Shown piece after piece: positions 16,837-25,612 of a DNA stretch of 64,000 nucleotides (positions within the stretch are counted from its first letter, which is position 1; the number at the start of each line of letters is the position of its first letter). The stretch is from the NCBI RefSeq assembly GCF_018417595.1, contig NZ_CP070982.1, positions 2,381,501 through 2,445,500 on the forward strand, written 5' to 3'. The notes under the pieces are model-generated. The model was not told the origin of the DNA. It ran no database searches and saw only the letters and a program-made list of their open reading frames with translations. The translations under genes were made by a program, and so were the position numbers. The DNA comes from Pseudomonas entomophila. GTDB lineage: Bacteria; Pseudomonadota; Gammaproteobacteria; Pseudomonadales; Pseudomonadaceae.

Positions 16837-17247
16837 ATGCTGACGGGCTTCAATCACCTCACCCTCGCCGTAAGCCACTTGCCCCGAAGCATCGCGTTCT
16901 ATCAGCAAGCCCTGGGCTTCAGGTTGCATGCGAGCTGGAAGGCAGGGGCCTATCTCAGCCTGGGCGACCTGTGGCTCTGCCTGTCATTGGACGAAGCGCG
17001 TGCGGTGGACTTGCCGCGCAACTACACGCACTACGCATTCTCCATCGAGCCGGGGCATTTCAGTGCTTTCGCGCAACGTTTGCGTGAACGGGATGTTCCG
17101 CTGTGGAGGCAGGACAAGAGCGAAGGTGATTCGCTCTACTTCCTCGATCCCGACGGCCATCAACTGGAAGCGCATGTCGGCGACCTGGCGTCGCGTTTGG
17201 CGGCGTGCCGTGCCAGCCCCTATAGCGAGATGGTGTTTTTCGACTGA
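16837..17247 (+). CDS. fosA: Fosfomycin glutathione transferase FosA
   Basis: A 136-residue metalloenzyme of the glyoxalase/VOC fold that adds glutathione to fosfomycin using Mn2+ and K+. The metal ligands are visible as His7 (GFNHLTLAV), the His of NYTHYAFSI and the Glu of HQLEAHVG. The K+ loop [14 protein letters not shown] is intact, as is the C-terminal [14 protein letters not shown] typical of Pseudomonas FosA. The start at [12 protein letters not shown] matches the family; an in-frame upstream extension is rejected. No mobile element flanks it, so it appears to be an intrinsic chromosomal resistance gene. Confidence 0.94.
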   Translation: MLTGFNHLTLAVSHLPRSIAFYQQALGFRLHASWKAGAYLSLGDLWLCLSLDEARAVDLPRNYTHYAFSIEPGHFSAFAQRLRERDVPLWRQDKSEGDSLYFLDPDGHQLEAHVGDLASRLAACRASPYSEMVFFD

Positions 17248-17258
17248 CCCGTGTCAGA

Positions 17259-17444
17259 TCACTGCAAAGTGGTCGGCTTGAAGGCTTGCGGAGTATTGAT
17301 CAGCCCCTGTTCCAGCCTGGCAATGATGCGCGCCAGTTCATCCGCACGCTTCAGGTCCCCGGTTGCTTTCAGTTTTGCGTGGTCCTTGCGCATGTTCAGC
17401 AGGCATTTTTGTAGCCCCAGTGCGGAAGCGTCGTAGTTTTCCAT
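17259..17444 (-). CDS. Hypothetical small helical protein, 61 aa
   Basis: A 61-residue cytoplasmic protein starting MENYDASALGLQKCLL, with a helical, charged pattern (MRKDHAKLKATGDLKRADEL). There is no signal peptide or membrane helix. A purine-rich AAGAGAGAACACG precedes the ATG. It is convergent with fosA with an 11-bp gap. I do not recognise a named family. Confidence 0.6.
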   Translation of the reverse strand: MENYDASALGLQKCLLNMRKDHAKLKATGDLKRADELARIIARLEQGLINTPQAFKPTTLQ

Positions 17445-17799
17445 CGTGTTCTCTCTTGGCGTGGCATCCCTGCCGTTGTAGGAATGTGGCGACGGTATCA
17501 GCTCAATTCGGCATTCAATACTGATTATTCATACACGGGCGAGGGGCTAGAGTGAAACGTCCTACTCCACGAAAAGATCGTTCCTACAGAGTGTTCATCG
17601 AGAGTGTTTCCACATGCTTCCAGCCGATTAGCTGCAGGCCCTGCACCTAGCGGCCTGGCACTGAAAAGAGGATGCATGCATGGATGTTTTGGGTTGGCGG
17701 TGCTTGCAGGTCCCTGCTGAAAAGATATGTTGCAAATCAGCGCGGCAGGGCAACTTCCGTTAGCATGTTGCGTTCTGTTTCCCGCCATCCGGACACCCC
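17445..17799 (+). other. Intergenic stretch, possibly with a 32-aa reading frame
   Basis: A 355-bp region. The only candidate is a GTG-started 32-codon frame at 17552-17650 (KRPTPRKDRSYRVFIESVS and a Cys-rich end), with GAGGGG nine bases upstream. It is basic with four cysteines and could be a real small protein, but support is thin. The rest holds the promoter region of the acetyltransferase gene; nothing else is seen. Confidence 0.3.
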
Positions 17800-18291
17800 A
17801 TGAGTTCCCTGACCTTCCGCCAGGCCACGCCACACGATGTGGACCGCTGTTACCAGATCGAAACCACCGCCTACGAGGGCGATGAAGCCGCCACTCGGGA
17901 GAAGATCGCCACGCGCATCGCCCAGTATCCGGAAGGTTTCCTGATTCTGGAGCTGGACGACCAGGTGATCGGTTTCATCAACAGTGGTTGCGCCCACGAA
18001 GTCGTGATGTCCGATGAAGCCTTCAAGGAGCTGGTCGGGCATGACCCTCAGGCCCCCAACGTGGTGATCATGTCGGTGGTGCTGGACCCGGCACACCAGG
18101 GCCAGGGCCATGCCGGGCGCTTGATGGCGCGCTTCGTCGAGCAGATGCGCGAGCGCGGCAAGGCGACCATCCACTTGATGTGCAAGGACCGCCATGTCGG
18201 CCTCTACGAGAAGTTGGGCTACCGCTATGTCCGCCCATCGGCCTCCGACCACGGTGGCATGGCCTGGCACGAGATGGTCATGGTGCTCTGA
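17800..18291 (+). CDS. GNAT family N-acetyltransferase (AANAT-like)
   Basis: A 163-residue acetyl-CoA-dependent acetyltransferase. The acetyl-CoA loop (motif A) is seen as SVVLDPAHQGQGHAGRLMARF, which fits Q/RxxGxG/A, and motif B as LMCKDRHVGLYEKLGYRYV. The N-terminal FRQATPHDVDRCYQIE is a common GNAT opening. The arrangement with GFINSG and KLGYRYVRPSASDHGG resembles arylalkylamine-type acetyltransferases. The substrate is unknown. A downstream SH3-like gene starts 46 bp later on the same strand and may be co-transcribed. Confidence 0.86.
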   Translation: MSSLTFRQATPHDVDRCYQIETTAYEGDEAATREKIATRIAQYPEGFLILELDDQVIGFINSGCAHEVVMSDEAFKELVGHDPQAPNVVIMSVVLDPAHQGQGHAGRLMARFVEQMRERGKATIHLMCKDRHVGLYEKLGYRYVRPSASDHGGMAWHEMVMVL

Positions 18292-18337
18292 GTCAGGTCT
18301 GTTAGCATCGACGCTTTTCGCAGCCAGGGAGAGGCTT

Positions 18338-18691
18338 GTGAAGTACGTCGTGATAGCACCCCACCGCAGTGAATACCCTGCACCCATCACTTTCGCCAGG
18401 GATACTCTGCTGGAAATAGGCCAGCGCTATGAGGGCAACGAGCACTGGGAAGACTGGTACCTGTGCAGTTGCGCGGGGCAGGCCCCGGGCTGGGTGCCGG
18501 CCCAGGTCATCGAGCGGCTCGGTGTTGGACGGGGCAGGGCACTGGAAGCCTACAGCGCCCATGAGCTGGACATCGACCCTGGCCAGATGGTCGAGGGCCT
18601 GCGGCCGTTGAACGGTTGGCTGTGGTGCCGCAGCCTGCGCAATGGCGAGCTGGGCTGGCTGCCATTGGCGAAGCTGCGGCTGATGGCTTGA
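18338..18691 (+). CDS. Variant SH3 domain protein
   Basis: A 117-residue cytoplasmic protein made of two SH3-like modules: residues about 8-57 (EGNEHWEDWYLCSCAGQAPG then WVPAQVIERL) and about 65-116 (LDIDPGQMVEGLRPLNGWLW, GELGWLPLAKLRL). Such bacterial SH3_2 proteins are thought to mediate protein contacts. The GTG start is chosen because AGGGAGAGG precedes it by the correct distance and the protein opens directly into the fold. The stop nearly meets the convergent isochorismatase-like gene. Confidence 0.78.
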   Translation: MKYVVIAPHRSEYPAPITFARDTLLEIGQRYEGNEHWEDWYLCSCAGQAPGWVPAQVIERLGVGRGRALEAYSAHELDIDPGQMVEGLRPLNGWLWCRSLRNGELGWLPLAKLRLMA

Positions 18692-18693
18692 GC

Positions 18694-19254
18694 TCAGTCG
18701 GCGGCCAGTACAGTGGCGCTGTCGACGATGCAGGCATAGTCCATGGCCAAGTTGCTCAGCGACAAGGTATGCACCTCTTCGGCAGGCCATCGGCGGCCCT
18801 GCAGATCCTGCTGGTCGAAGGTGTAGCAGGCATCGCTGACCACCGTTGTGGCGAAACCCAGGTTGCCGGCCGAGCGCGCGGTCGACTCCACCGAATTGTT
18901 GGTGATCACCCCGACGATCACCAGCTCGGTGACGCCGCGTACCAACAGCCAGCGCTCAAGGCCACTCTGGCAGAATGCATCGGGCACCTGCTTGGTGAAG
19001 ACGGCTTCGCTGGCCAGTGGCGTGAACGCGGGCTGGAACTCGCAGCCAGGCTGTCCGGGCCAGAACACCGAGCCAGGGTCGCGCGAGGCGTGCCGCACGT
19101 GCACCACCGGGCGGCCATGCACGCGCCAGGCGGCCAGCAATTCGGCCATGCGCAGCTCCGCCTCGGGGTTGTTGCGCCGGCCCAGGCGAGGGTCGTTGAT
19201 ACCGGCTTGCATGTCGATGATCAGCAGGGTGGCGTTGCGGGTGCAAATGTTCAT
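18694..19254 (-). CDS. Isochorismatase-family hydrolase with Ser in place of the catalytic Cys
   Basis: A 186-residue cysteine-hydrolase-fold protein. The catalytic Asp is in LLIIDMQAGIND, and Lys in the AVFTKQVPDAF stretch. The usual GxxTNxCVxxTAxxA loop is present as VGVITNNSVESTARSAGNLG, so the nucleophile Cys is Ser here. Members without Cys (such as PhzD or EntB-type isochorismatases) hydrolyse vinyl ethers rather than amides, so a nicotinamidase-type role is unlikely. The start at MNICTRNATLL is preferred; the Shine-Dalgarno is weak and in-frame codons continue upstream. It is a single gene. Confidence 0.82.
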   Translation of the reverse strand: MNICTRNATLLIIDMQAGINDPRLGRRNNPEAELRMAELLAAWRVHGRPVVHVRHASRDPGSVFWPGQPGCEFQPAFTPLASEAVFTKQVPDAFCQSGLERWLLVRGVTELVIVGVITNNSVESTARSAGNLGFATTVVSDACYTFDQQDLQGRRWPAEEVHTLSLSNLAMDYACIVDSATVLAAD

Positions 19255-19479
19255 GCGTGGGGCGCTCTTCGGTGTGTCTCGCGGACCGTAGCACAGCTTG
19301 TCCAAGCAACGGATCAGCGATTCATCTGATCCGCTTTTTTTCCACGAACCTGCATCTGTAACCGTATCAGCCAAGCGCCGACAATAGCGACCAGGCCCAG
19401 CCTTGCGAACCGGCGTGCTGGGCAGGTTGGCCTACCTCGGCCGGCCCCGCCGACTAGTCATCACATCGTAGAGGTTCCA

Positions 19480-19563
19480 ATGGGCAAGCTCGCTCTGTTC
19501 CTGGGTGGTTTTCTGCTGCTGACCATCATGATTGGCCTGCTGGGAACCATCCCGCCAAGCTGA
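19480..19563 (+). CDS. 27-aa hydrophobic peptide
   Basis: A 27-codon gene candidate encoding MGKLALFLGGFLLLTIMIGL followed by LGTIPPS. GAGG lies five bases before the ATG. One membrane helix with a short polar tail resembles single-pass small membrane proteins. A GC-rich hairpin follows 21 bp after the stop. It is too short for most gene finders; real expression is unproven. Confidence 0.5.
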   Translation: MGKLALFLGGFLLLTIMIGLLGTIPPS

Positions 19564-19584
19564 CACGTACATTTTCCTGGTTTC

Positions 19585-19609
19585 AGCCCGCCTCGCCGCA
19601 AGGCGGGCT
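19585..19609 (+). terminator. Possible terminator after the 27-aa peptide gene
   Basis: AGCCCGCC-TCGCCGCA-AGGCGGGCT forms a strong stem but is followed only by CGATCC, so termination would be weak. Confidence 0.4.
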
Positions 19610-19769
19610 CGATCCTTCCCCCAGGCTGCCAAGCCGTCTTTTTGCAGTTGTCTGGACAAGCGGTATCTGCAAGTCGTTCTCAAGTGCAGGACGCTCGTGT
19701 AATCTCGCGCCCCCATCTACCAGGTCCGGGCACACGGGCCAATCACCTGCCTTGGAGTCGAAGTTCACT

Positions 19770-19964
19770 ATGGAATGCAAGAATGGCACTGCAGCGATGC
19801 TGGAGTGGCGCGGTCGTTTTCTTGGAGAAGGTATCCTGCACGAAGAAGATTACGACCAGGCACTGCGCCGTGCCGAGGCGTTGGAGCGTTCCGGGGTGAT
19901 CAGCCCAAGCGAGTGGATTGAACTGGTCAAGCAGGCCAATGCGGCCTTGTTGCGATTGCGATAA
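19770..19964 (+). CDS. Hypothetical protein, 64 aa
   Basis: A 64-residue helical, charged protein (MECKNGTAAMLEWRGRFLGE then GILHEEDYDQALRRAEAL). There is no membrane segment. The TTGGAGTCGAAGTTCACT leader puts a Shine-Dalgarno rather far from the ATG; an in-frame TTG 18 bases upstream is an alternative start. The pattern of short helices resembles small Pseudomonas proteins of unknown function. It is convergent with the LysR gene. Confidence 0.6.
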   Translation: MECKNGTAAMLEWRGRFLGEGILHEEDYDQALRRAEALERSGVISPSEWIELVKQANAALLRLR

Positions 19965-20081
19965 ACCCTACAGACCCTGCTGAAACTGTCCACAAAAATC
20001 GTGGGTAGGTCTGTGGATAAAACGCTACAGGCCAGGATTTGCAGGGGGTCTGTTAGATTGAGCAGAATTTGAACAGTGATT

Positions 20082-20999
20082 TCACGCAGGTGTTTGCGGC
20101 CGAGGGTGAGCCTCACGCAAGGCCTGCAGCAGTTCGCGAACCCGTGCAGGCATATTGCCTGCGGGGTACACCGCATGCATCTGCGGGTCATGACCACTGC
20201 TAGAGGTCAGGTGGTAGTCCGGGCAGATCTTCACCAGGCGACCAGCCTGTTCGTGTGGCTCGGCCAGCCAGTCGGCCAGCCGGGCGATACCAGCACCCGC
20301 CAACGTACTGTGCAATACGGCGACGCCCGAACCCAGCCGTAACCGGGGTTGTGGGCGCAGGCTGGTGATCTGGCCGTCACGGCAGAAGTGCCAGGCCTTG
20401 AGGATGCGCGGGGCGGTGTGCAGGATCAGTGCGTGCCGCTCCAGTTCATCCAGCGTTGTGGGGGTGCCTACGCTCGCCAGGTAGCGTGGGCTGGCATAGA
20501 GATGGCGACGATAAGCCCACAGTGGGTAGCCGATCAGTTCGCTGGACTGCGGAAAAGCCCCGCGGATGACGAAGTCGAACTTGCCCTGCAACGGGTCGAG
20601 CGCCTGGTCGCCGAACTGCACGTCGAGGGTCACTTTCGGGTGGCGCTGGGAGAATTCGGCCAGTACCGAGGGTAGTACATGCTGGGCCAGTACTTCGGGT
20701 GCGGCCAGGCGGATCCAGCCCTGGGCCGAGCCGGTCAGTGCCGCGAGCTCGTCGGCGGCATCTCGTTGCACATCCAGCAAGCGCTCGGCGTGGGGCAGCA
20801 ACCGCTCACCGGCCTCGGTCAGGCTGACGGCACTGGCGCTGCGGTTGAACAGCTTGGCGCCGGTATTGTCCTCGAGCGCCTGCACCGCTCGGGTCACGGC
20901 GCTGGGTGAGCGTCCCAGCGAACGGGCGGCGCTGATGAAGCTGCGCTTGTGCGCAACGCTGACAAAGGCTTGTATCTCTCGCAACATGTCCAGGGCCAT
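20082..20999 (-). CDS. LysR-family transcriptional regulator
   Basis: A 305-residue LTTR. The winged helix-turn-helix (about 4-62) includes SFISAARSLGRSPSAVTRAV, and the effector domain (about 90-295) follows with the family's GWIRLAAPEVLAQHVLP opening. It resembles the CrgA-like subgroup that acts on adjacent divergent genes. The TSUP transporter gene starts 99 bp away in the opposite direction, so this regulator probably controls it. The inducer is unknown. Confidence 0.9.
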   Translation of the reverse strand: MALDMLREIQAFVSVAHKRSFISAARSLGRSPSAVTRAVQALEDNTGAKLFNRSASAVSLTEAGERLLPHAERLLDVQRDAADELAALTGSAQGWIRLAAPEVLAQHVLPSVLAEFSQRHPKVTLDVQFGDQALDPLQGKFDFVIRGAFPQSSELIGYPLWAYRRHLYASPRYLASVGTPTTLDELERHALILHTAPRILKAWHFCRDGQITSLRPQPRLRLGSGVAVLHSTLAGAGIARLADWLAEPHEQAGRLVKICPDYHLTSSSGHDPQMHAVYPAGNMPARVRELLQALREAHPRPQTPA

Positions 21000-21098
21000 A
21001 GGGCTTTCTCATTGCAGTTTTTGCAATATGGCATTTCAACACAAGCGTGACGCTTTGATTAGTCTGGCAGCCTGTTTTCCGCTGCCCGGACGTTCAAC

Positions 21099-21857
21099 AT
21101 GATGGATATTGCCCTGCTTTCACTGTTCGCCTTCGCCGCCGGCTTGATCGATGCCGCCGTGGGAGGTGGCGGGCTGATCCAGATCCCGGCGCTGTTCAAC
21201 GTGTTGCCGAACGCACAACCTGCCGCGTTGCTGGGTAGCAACAAGCTGGCCTCGGTGTGCGGCACAAGCTTTGCCGCGCGCTCGTTCATTCGCAAGGTGA
21301 AGCTGGACTGGGGGCTGATCGTGCCCGCGGCGTTGAGCGCCTTCGTCATGTCGTTCTTTGGCGCGGCCACGGTATCGCTGGTGCCCGCGAGCGTGATGCG
21401 GCCGATGGTGCTGGTGCTGATCGTGCTGATGGCGGTCTACACCTTCTGCAAGAAGGATTTCGGCACCCTGCACAAGCCCACCGTGATAGGCCGCAAGGAA
21501 CAATGCCTGGCGGTGCTGATCGGTGGCGCCATCGGCTTCTACGACGGGCTGTTCGGTCCGGGCACCGGCAGCTTCCTGATCTTCCTGTTCATCCGCTTCT
21601 TCGCCCTGGACTTCCTGCATGCCTCGGCGTCGGCCAAGTTGGTCAATATCGCCACCAACCTCGCTGCGCTGGTGTTCTTCATCCCTTCCGGTAATGTGCT
21701 GTGGGCCATCGCCCTGCCCATGGCGGTGTTCAACATTCTCGGCGCACTGACGGGAACCTGGCTGGCAGTGCGCAAGGGGGCGGGCTTTGTGCGGGGGCTG
21801 TTCCTGATCCTGCTCTGTGTGCTGATTGCCAAGCTGAGCTGGGACCTGCTCAGTTGA
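21099..21857 (+). CDS. TSUP (TauE/SafE) family membrane transporter
   Basis: A 252-residue inner-membrane protein with about eight hydrophobic helices and the internal duplication typical of TSUP: GLIDAAVGGGGLIQIPAL near the N-terminus and GFYDGLFGPGTGSFLIF in the second half. Members export sulfite, sulfoacetate or other organosulfonates; the substrate here is not determined. The divergent LysR gene shares its upstream region, suggesting regulated expression. It is convergent with the MASE1 cyclase, only 1 bp from its stop. Confidence 0.9.
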   Translation: MMDIALLSLFAFAAGLIDAAVGGGGLIQIPALFNVLPNAQPAALLGSNKLASVCGTSFAARSFIRKVKLDWGLIVPAALSAFVMSFFGAATVSLVPASVMRPMVLVLIVLMAVYTFCKKDFGTLHKPTVIGRKEQCLAVLIGGAIGFYDGLFGPGTGSFLIFLFIRFFALDFLHASASAKLVNIATNLAALVFFIPSGNVLWAIALPMAVFNILGALTGTWLAVRKGAGFVRGLFLILLCVLIAKLSWDLLS

Positions 21858-21858
21858 C

Positions 21859-23268
21859 TCAGACCAGCTGGCGCAGTGTCTCGGCTTGCTCGACACGATT
21901 GCGGCCGTGCGCTTTGGCCCGGTACAGGGCCAGGTCGGCCTGGGCCAGCAGTTCGTCGAGGCTGGACGAAGGATGCTCGGTGGAGCAACCCGCAAGGCCG
22001 ATGCTGACGGTGATCTGCAAGCGTTGATCAGCTTGGCTGATGTGCAGGTCCTGTACCGTGCGGCGCAGTCGTTCGGCGCTGAATCGCGCCTGTTCGGGTG
22101 CCAGCCCAGGCATGACGATGGCGAACTCCTCCCCCCCCAGACGGGCGAACAGTTCGCCTTCGTGCAACTGATCCTGCAGGGCCAGGGCGAATTGGCGCAG
22201 CACCTGGTCGCCGAGTGCATGGCCATGGCGGTCGTTGATGCTTTTGAAGTGGTCGATGTCGAGCATCATCAAAGTCAGCGGCATGGGCTGCGCATCTCGC
22301 TGGCGACTCTCCAGCAGGCTATTGGCACGCTGGGTGAACGCGCTGCGGGTGAGGGCGCCGGTCAGGTGATCGATGGATGCCTGGTGCGCCAAGCGGGCCA
22401 TCAGGTTGCGGTTGGCGCTGCTCACACAGGCCAGTACCAGCGGGCCCAGCACGAGCATGGCGATGCCCAGCCGCGCCGACATCAGCGCGGTGACCCCAGC
22501 CTCGCTCTGCGGCACGCTGAAATGCATGAGGTTCTGCGCCACGGCGACGATCAGCGTGCTACCGGCGGTCAGCGCCAGCAGTGAAACCAGGAAGGGCGTG
22601 TAGCTCAACGCACACCACAGCAGCGCGGCGATGGGGAAGGCGATGGCGCCGGGGCCGCCGAAGGCGATGCTCAGGGCAAGGGAGGCCAGCAGCACCAGCA
22701 ACGGCGCGATAGGGATTGACTGGCTGCCGCTGCGTGTCAGGGCGCGCGGCGAGGGCGCGGTGAGCAGTACCGGCAATACCAGCACGCTGGTGGAGAACTG
22801 CTCACTGAACCAGGCCAGCCAGGTGGCGCGCAAGGATTGCTCGAACCACGGTGTGGCCATCACGCAGGCCAGGCTGGCGGCCACCGCGGCACCAGCGGCG
22901 CAAGCGCCGAACAGGCAAAGCGTGCCGTGTGGTGTTCGCAAGCGACGGTGCTGGCGCGGTAGGCGAGCTACCAGGTACCAGATAGTGGCAATGGCGCCCA
23001 GGTTGCACAGATTGAACCACAGGGCCGGTTGCCAGGCTGTACCGCAGGCCAGGTCGGCGATGACCATGGCCAGGTAGACCAGGCCGAAACCTGCCGGCGT
23101 GGCCTGGCGTGGGTTGCGCAGCAATACGCCGGCGAGCACCGCATTGACCGGCCAGAACAGCGAAAGGGACTCGATTGGCCGGGCCAGGATGCCGCCCAGG
23201 GTCAGAGCCAGGGTCAGGCCGAACAGGATCAGGGCAGGCAGCAGGCGCGAAGTGACTGGAGACACCAT
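21859..23268 (-). CDS. MASE1-GGDEF membrane diguanylate cyclase
   Basis: A 469-residue inner-membrane protein. About eight to nine helices form an N-terminal MASE1-type sensor (about 10-285, opening with LPALILFGLTLALTLGGILA and SLFWPVNAVLAG). A C-terminal GGDEF domain (about 300-465) has DHLTGALTRSAF, DIDHFKSINDRHGHALGD and a GGEEF active loop. The residues five before the loop are not RxxD, so the classical inhibitory site is missing and product inhibition may be weak. The ATG at MVSPVTSR is preferred over an upstream TTG. Confidence 0.88.
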   Translation of the reverse strand: MVSPVTSRLLPALILFGLTLALTLGGILARPIESLSLFWPVNAVLAGVLLRNPRQATPAGFGLVYLAMVIADLACGTAWQPALWFNLCNLGAIATIWYLVARLPRQHRRLRTPHGTLCLFGACAAGAAVAASLACVMATPWFEQSLRATWLAWFSEQFSTSVLVLPVLLTAPSPRALTRSGSQSIPIAPLLVLLASLALSIAFGGPGAIAFPIAALLWCALSYTPFLVSLLALTAGSTLIVAVAQNLMHFSVPQSEAGVTALMSARLGIAMLVLGPLVLACVSSANRNLMARLAHQASIDHLTGALTRSAFTQRANSLLESRQRDAQPMPLTLMMLDIDHFKSINDRHGHALGDQVLRQFALALQDQLHEGELFARLGGEEFAIVMPGLAPEQARFSAERLRRTVQDLHISQADQRLQITVSIGLAGCSTEHPSSSLDELLAQADLALYRAKAHGRNRVEQAETLRQLV

Positions 23269-23398
23269 AGGCTCGACCGGCAAGCGAGGACGGAATCCAG
23301 GAAAGCGGCTGTAGGCACCTGGGGTGATGTCGCGTCAGTGTCTTTCAAGTCGTCAATTGATGTCAATTCACGGAAAACCGTGGGGATATTGCCAGGGA

Positions 23399-25228
23399 TT
23401 ACAACTTGAACACCCAGGGCACCATCAGTACGGTCACCAGCATCACCAGCAGCGTGAAGGGTACCCCAACCTTGACGAAGTCGGCGAAACGATATTGGCC
23501 AGGGCCGAGTACCAGGGTATTGACCGGTGACGAGACCGGCGTCATGAACGCCGCCGAAGCGGCCAGGGCCACGGTCATGGCGAAGGGGTAGGGCGACATG
23601 CCCAGTTGTTGGGCAGTGCTGATCGCCACCGGGGCCATCAGCACCGCGGTGGCGGTGTTGGAAATGAACAGGCCGATCAGCGCGGTGAGGGCGAACAGGC
23701 AGCCGAGGATCACGCCGGGGCCGGCGCCACCGAGCAGGCCGACCAGTGCTCCGACCGCCAGGTCGATGCCGCCGGTCTTCTGCAGTGCCAAAGCAAAGGG
23801 CAGCATGCCGACGATCAGCACCAGGCTCTGCCAGTGGATGGCGCGGTAGGCGCTGTTCATGTCGATGCAGCGGCCGGCACCCATCAGCAGGCAGCCGATC
23901 AGCGCGGCGATGACATTGGGTACCAGGCCGCTGACCATCAGCCCGACCATCACCGCCAGGCTGAGCAACGCGTAGGGTGCGCGGGCGCGTGCCGGCGCCA
24001 CCTGGTCGATCTCGGCAGGCAGGCTGAGCACCAGGAAGTCACGTGGCTTGCCTTGCAGTTGGCGCACTGCTTTCCAGGGGCCGATCACCAGCAGGGTGTC
24101 GCCCAGGCGCAGCTTTTCTTCCACCAGTTGCCCTTCGATGGCCACCTGGTCGCGACGCAGGCCAACCACATTGAGGTCGTAGCGGGTGCGGAAGGCCAGT
24201 TCGAGAATGGTCTTGCCGATCAGTTGCGAACCGGGCGGCAGCGAGATCTCTGCCATGCCCACTTCCTGGGACTGGTCGATGAAGTAGGCCGCCTTGAAGT
24301 GCAGCGGCTCAAGCAGCATCCCCTGGCACAGGCTGCGCAGGTCGTCGCGGTTGGCGAACAGGTCGAGCAGCAGGATGTCGCCTTGCTGCAGCAGCGTGCC
24401 GGAGTCGGCGGGGATCACCCGAGTGGTGAACTTGTGCTGGCGCTCGATGCCCACCACGTTGGCGCCGTGGCGGGTGCGCAGCTCCAGTTCGCCCAGCGTG
24501 TGGCCGATCAGCGGCGAGTGTGGGCGGATGCGCAAGCGCCGCTCGCGGCCGTTGAGCTTGTAGTCCAGGACCAGGTCGAGCAGGGTGCGGCGGGTCTCCA
24601 CCCGGCCATCCTTGCGTACTTCGCCATTGAGCCAGTGACGGGTCAGCAGCATGTAGCCGATGCCCAACACCAGCACCACCAGGCCGAAGGGGGTAAAGCT
24701 GAAGAAGTTGAAGCCCTGTTCGCCGTGGCGTACCAGTTCACTGTGCACCACCACGTTCGGGGGCGTGGCCACGAGGCTGAGCATGCCGCTGATCAGGCCG
24801 GCGAAACTCAGGGGCATCATCAGGCGGCTGGGCGAGAGTTGCAGGCGCGCGGCGATGCTCAGCACCACCGGGATGAAAATGGCGACCACCCCGGTCGAGC
24901 TCATCACCGAGCCAAGACCGGCCACCGCGATCATCAGCAGCACCAGCAGGCGTGCCTCGCTGTTGCCGGCGCGTTCGCTCATCCATTCGCCGATACGGTA
25001 GGCGATGCCGGTGCGGACCAGCCCTTCACCGATCACGAACAGCGCGGCGATCAGCACCACGTTCGGGTCGCTGAAACCGGCCAAGGCTTGTTCCACGGTC
25101 AGGATGCCGGTCAGCGGCAGCGCGAGGATCACCAACAGGGCGACCACGTCCATGCGTGGGCGATTGATGATGAACAGGACGACGACGATGGCGAGCAGGC
25201 CGAGGACCCAGATCAGCTCATGGTTCAT
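23399..25228 (-). CDS. SLC13/DASS-type permease with two TrkA-C domains
   Basis: A 609-residue inner-membrane transporter. An N-terminal membrane half (about 1-195), a cytoplasmic insert with two RCK_C/TrkA-C modules (about 205-275, [20 protein letters not shown], and 305-395, [19 protein letters not shown]), and a C-terminal membrane half (about 420-609) are visible. Motifs [14 protein letters not shown] and [17 protein letters not shown] correspond to the two SNT-type substrate/sodium loops. Such YfbS-like proteins are annotated as anion (sulfate, dicarboxylate) permeases; the substrate is not fixed. The ATG lacks a good Shine-Dalgarno, so the start is tentative. Confidence 0.87.
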   Translation of the reverse strand: MNHELIWVLGLLAIVVVLFIINRPRMDVVALLVILALPLTGILTVEQALAGFSDPNVVLIAALFVIGEGLVRTGIAYRIGEWMSERAGNSEARLLVLLMIAVAGLGSVMSSTGVVAIFIPVVLSIAARLQLSPSRLMMPLSFAGLISGMLSLVATPPNVVVHSELVRHGEQGFNFFSFTPFGLVVLVLGIGYMLLTRHWLNGEVRKDGRVETRRTLLDLVLDYKLNGRERRLRIRPHSPLIGHTLGELELRTRHGANVVGIERQHKFTTRVIPADSGTLLQQGDILLLDLFANRDDLRSLCQGMLLEPLHFKAAYFIDQSQEVGMAEISLPPGSQLIGKTILELAFRTRYDLNVVGLRRDQVAIEGQLVEEKLRLGDTLLVIGPWKAVRQLQGKPRDFLVLSLPAEIDQVAPARARAPYALLSLAVMVGLMVSGLVPNVIAALIGCLLMGAGRCIDMNSAYRAIHWQSLVLIVGMLPFALALQKTGGIDLAVGALVGLLGGAGPGVILGCLFALTALIGLFISNTATAVLMAPVAISTAQQLGMSPYPFAMTVALAASAAFMTPVSSPVNTLVLGPGQYRFADFVKVGVPFTLLVMLVTVLMVPWVFKL

Positions 25229-25361
25229 GGAGGGAGGGGGTTCCTTCACACAGGGCACGAAAGGCAATGGCACCAGTGTGGCAGCTTGGCGTGAAGGTGG
25301 TGTTGACGTGCTGCAGTATTTTGCCGGGGAGAAGTGCATCAGCACGGCGTGGGGGCCGTCC

Positions 25362-25394
25362 GGTAGGCGCCGGCTTGCCGGCGAAGCCGGTGCC
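25362..25394. repeat. Single REP-like palindrome
   Basis: GGCGCCGGCTTGCCGGCGAAGCCGGTGCC-type imperfect palindrome, typical of Pseudomonas REP sequences. It lies in the 384-bp gap between the SLC13 gene start and the glycine-zipper gene stop, which otherwise holds only the next REP pair. Confidence 0.6.
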
Positions 25395-25472
25395 ATTCAC
25401 CGTGTTGGCGCCTTCGCGGACAAACCCGCACTCATGGAGCAAAACTTATCCTGTTGACCAGATGCAGCCCCC

Positions 25473-25556
25473 GCAGGAGCGGCTTTAGCCGCGATCACCC
25501 GCGATGCGGGTGCCTGCACCACGGTGCCTTCATCGCGGCTGAAGCCGCTCCTACAG
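25473..25556. repeat. Paired inverted REP element (BIME-like), copy 1
   Basis: An 84-bp unit: CAGGAGCGGCTTTAGCCGCG at the left and its inverted partner (CGCGGCTGAAGCCGCTCCTA) at the right, with CACCCGCGATGCGGGTG between. It is nearly the reverse complement of the unit at 26808-26887 and is related to the unit at 52077-52156. Confidence 0.85.
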
Positions 25557-25612
25557 GACCACTGCGGCGATTTGGGGCCCCGGTACAGGCCGTTGCCCCG
25601 CCGAGGCCTGGA

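Noticed and set aside
23606..25294. Plus-strand frame of 562 codons opposite the SLC13 permease
   Set aside because: Same His/Gln/Asp-rich antisense artefact; the minus strand has clear transporter and TrkA-C motifs.
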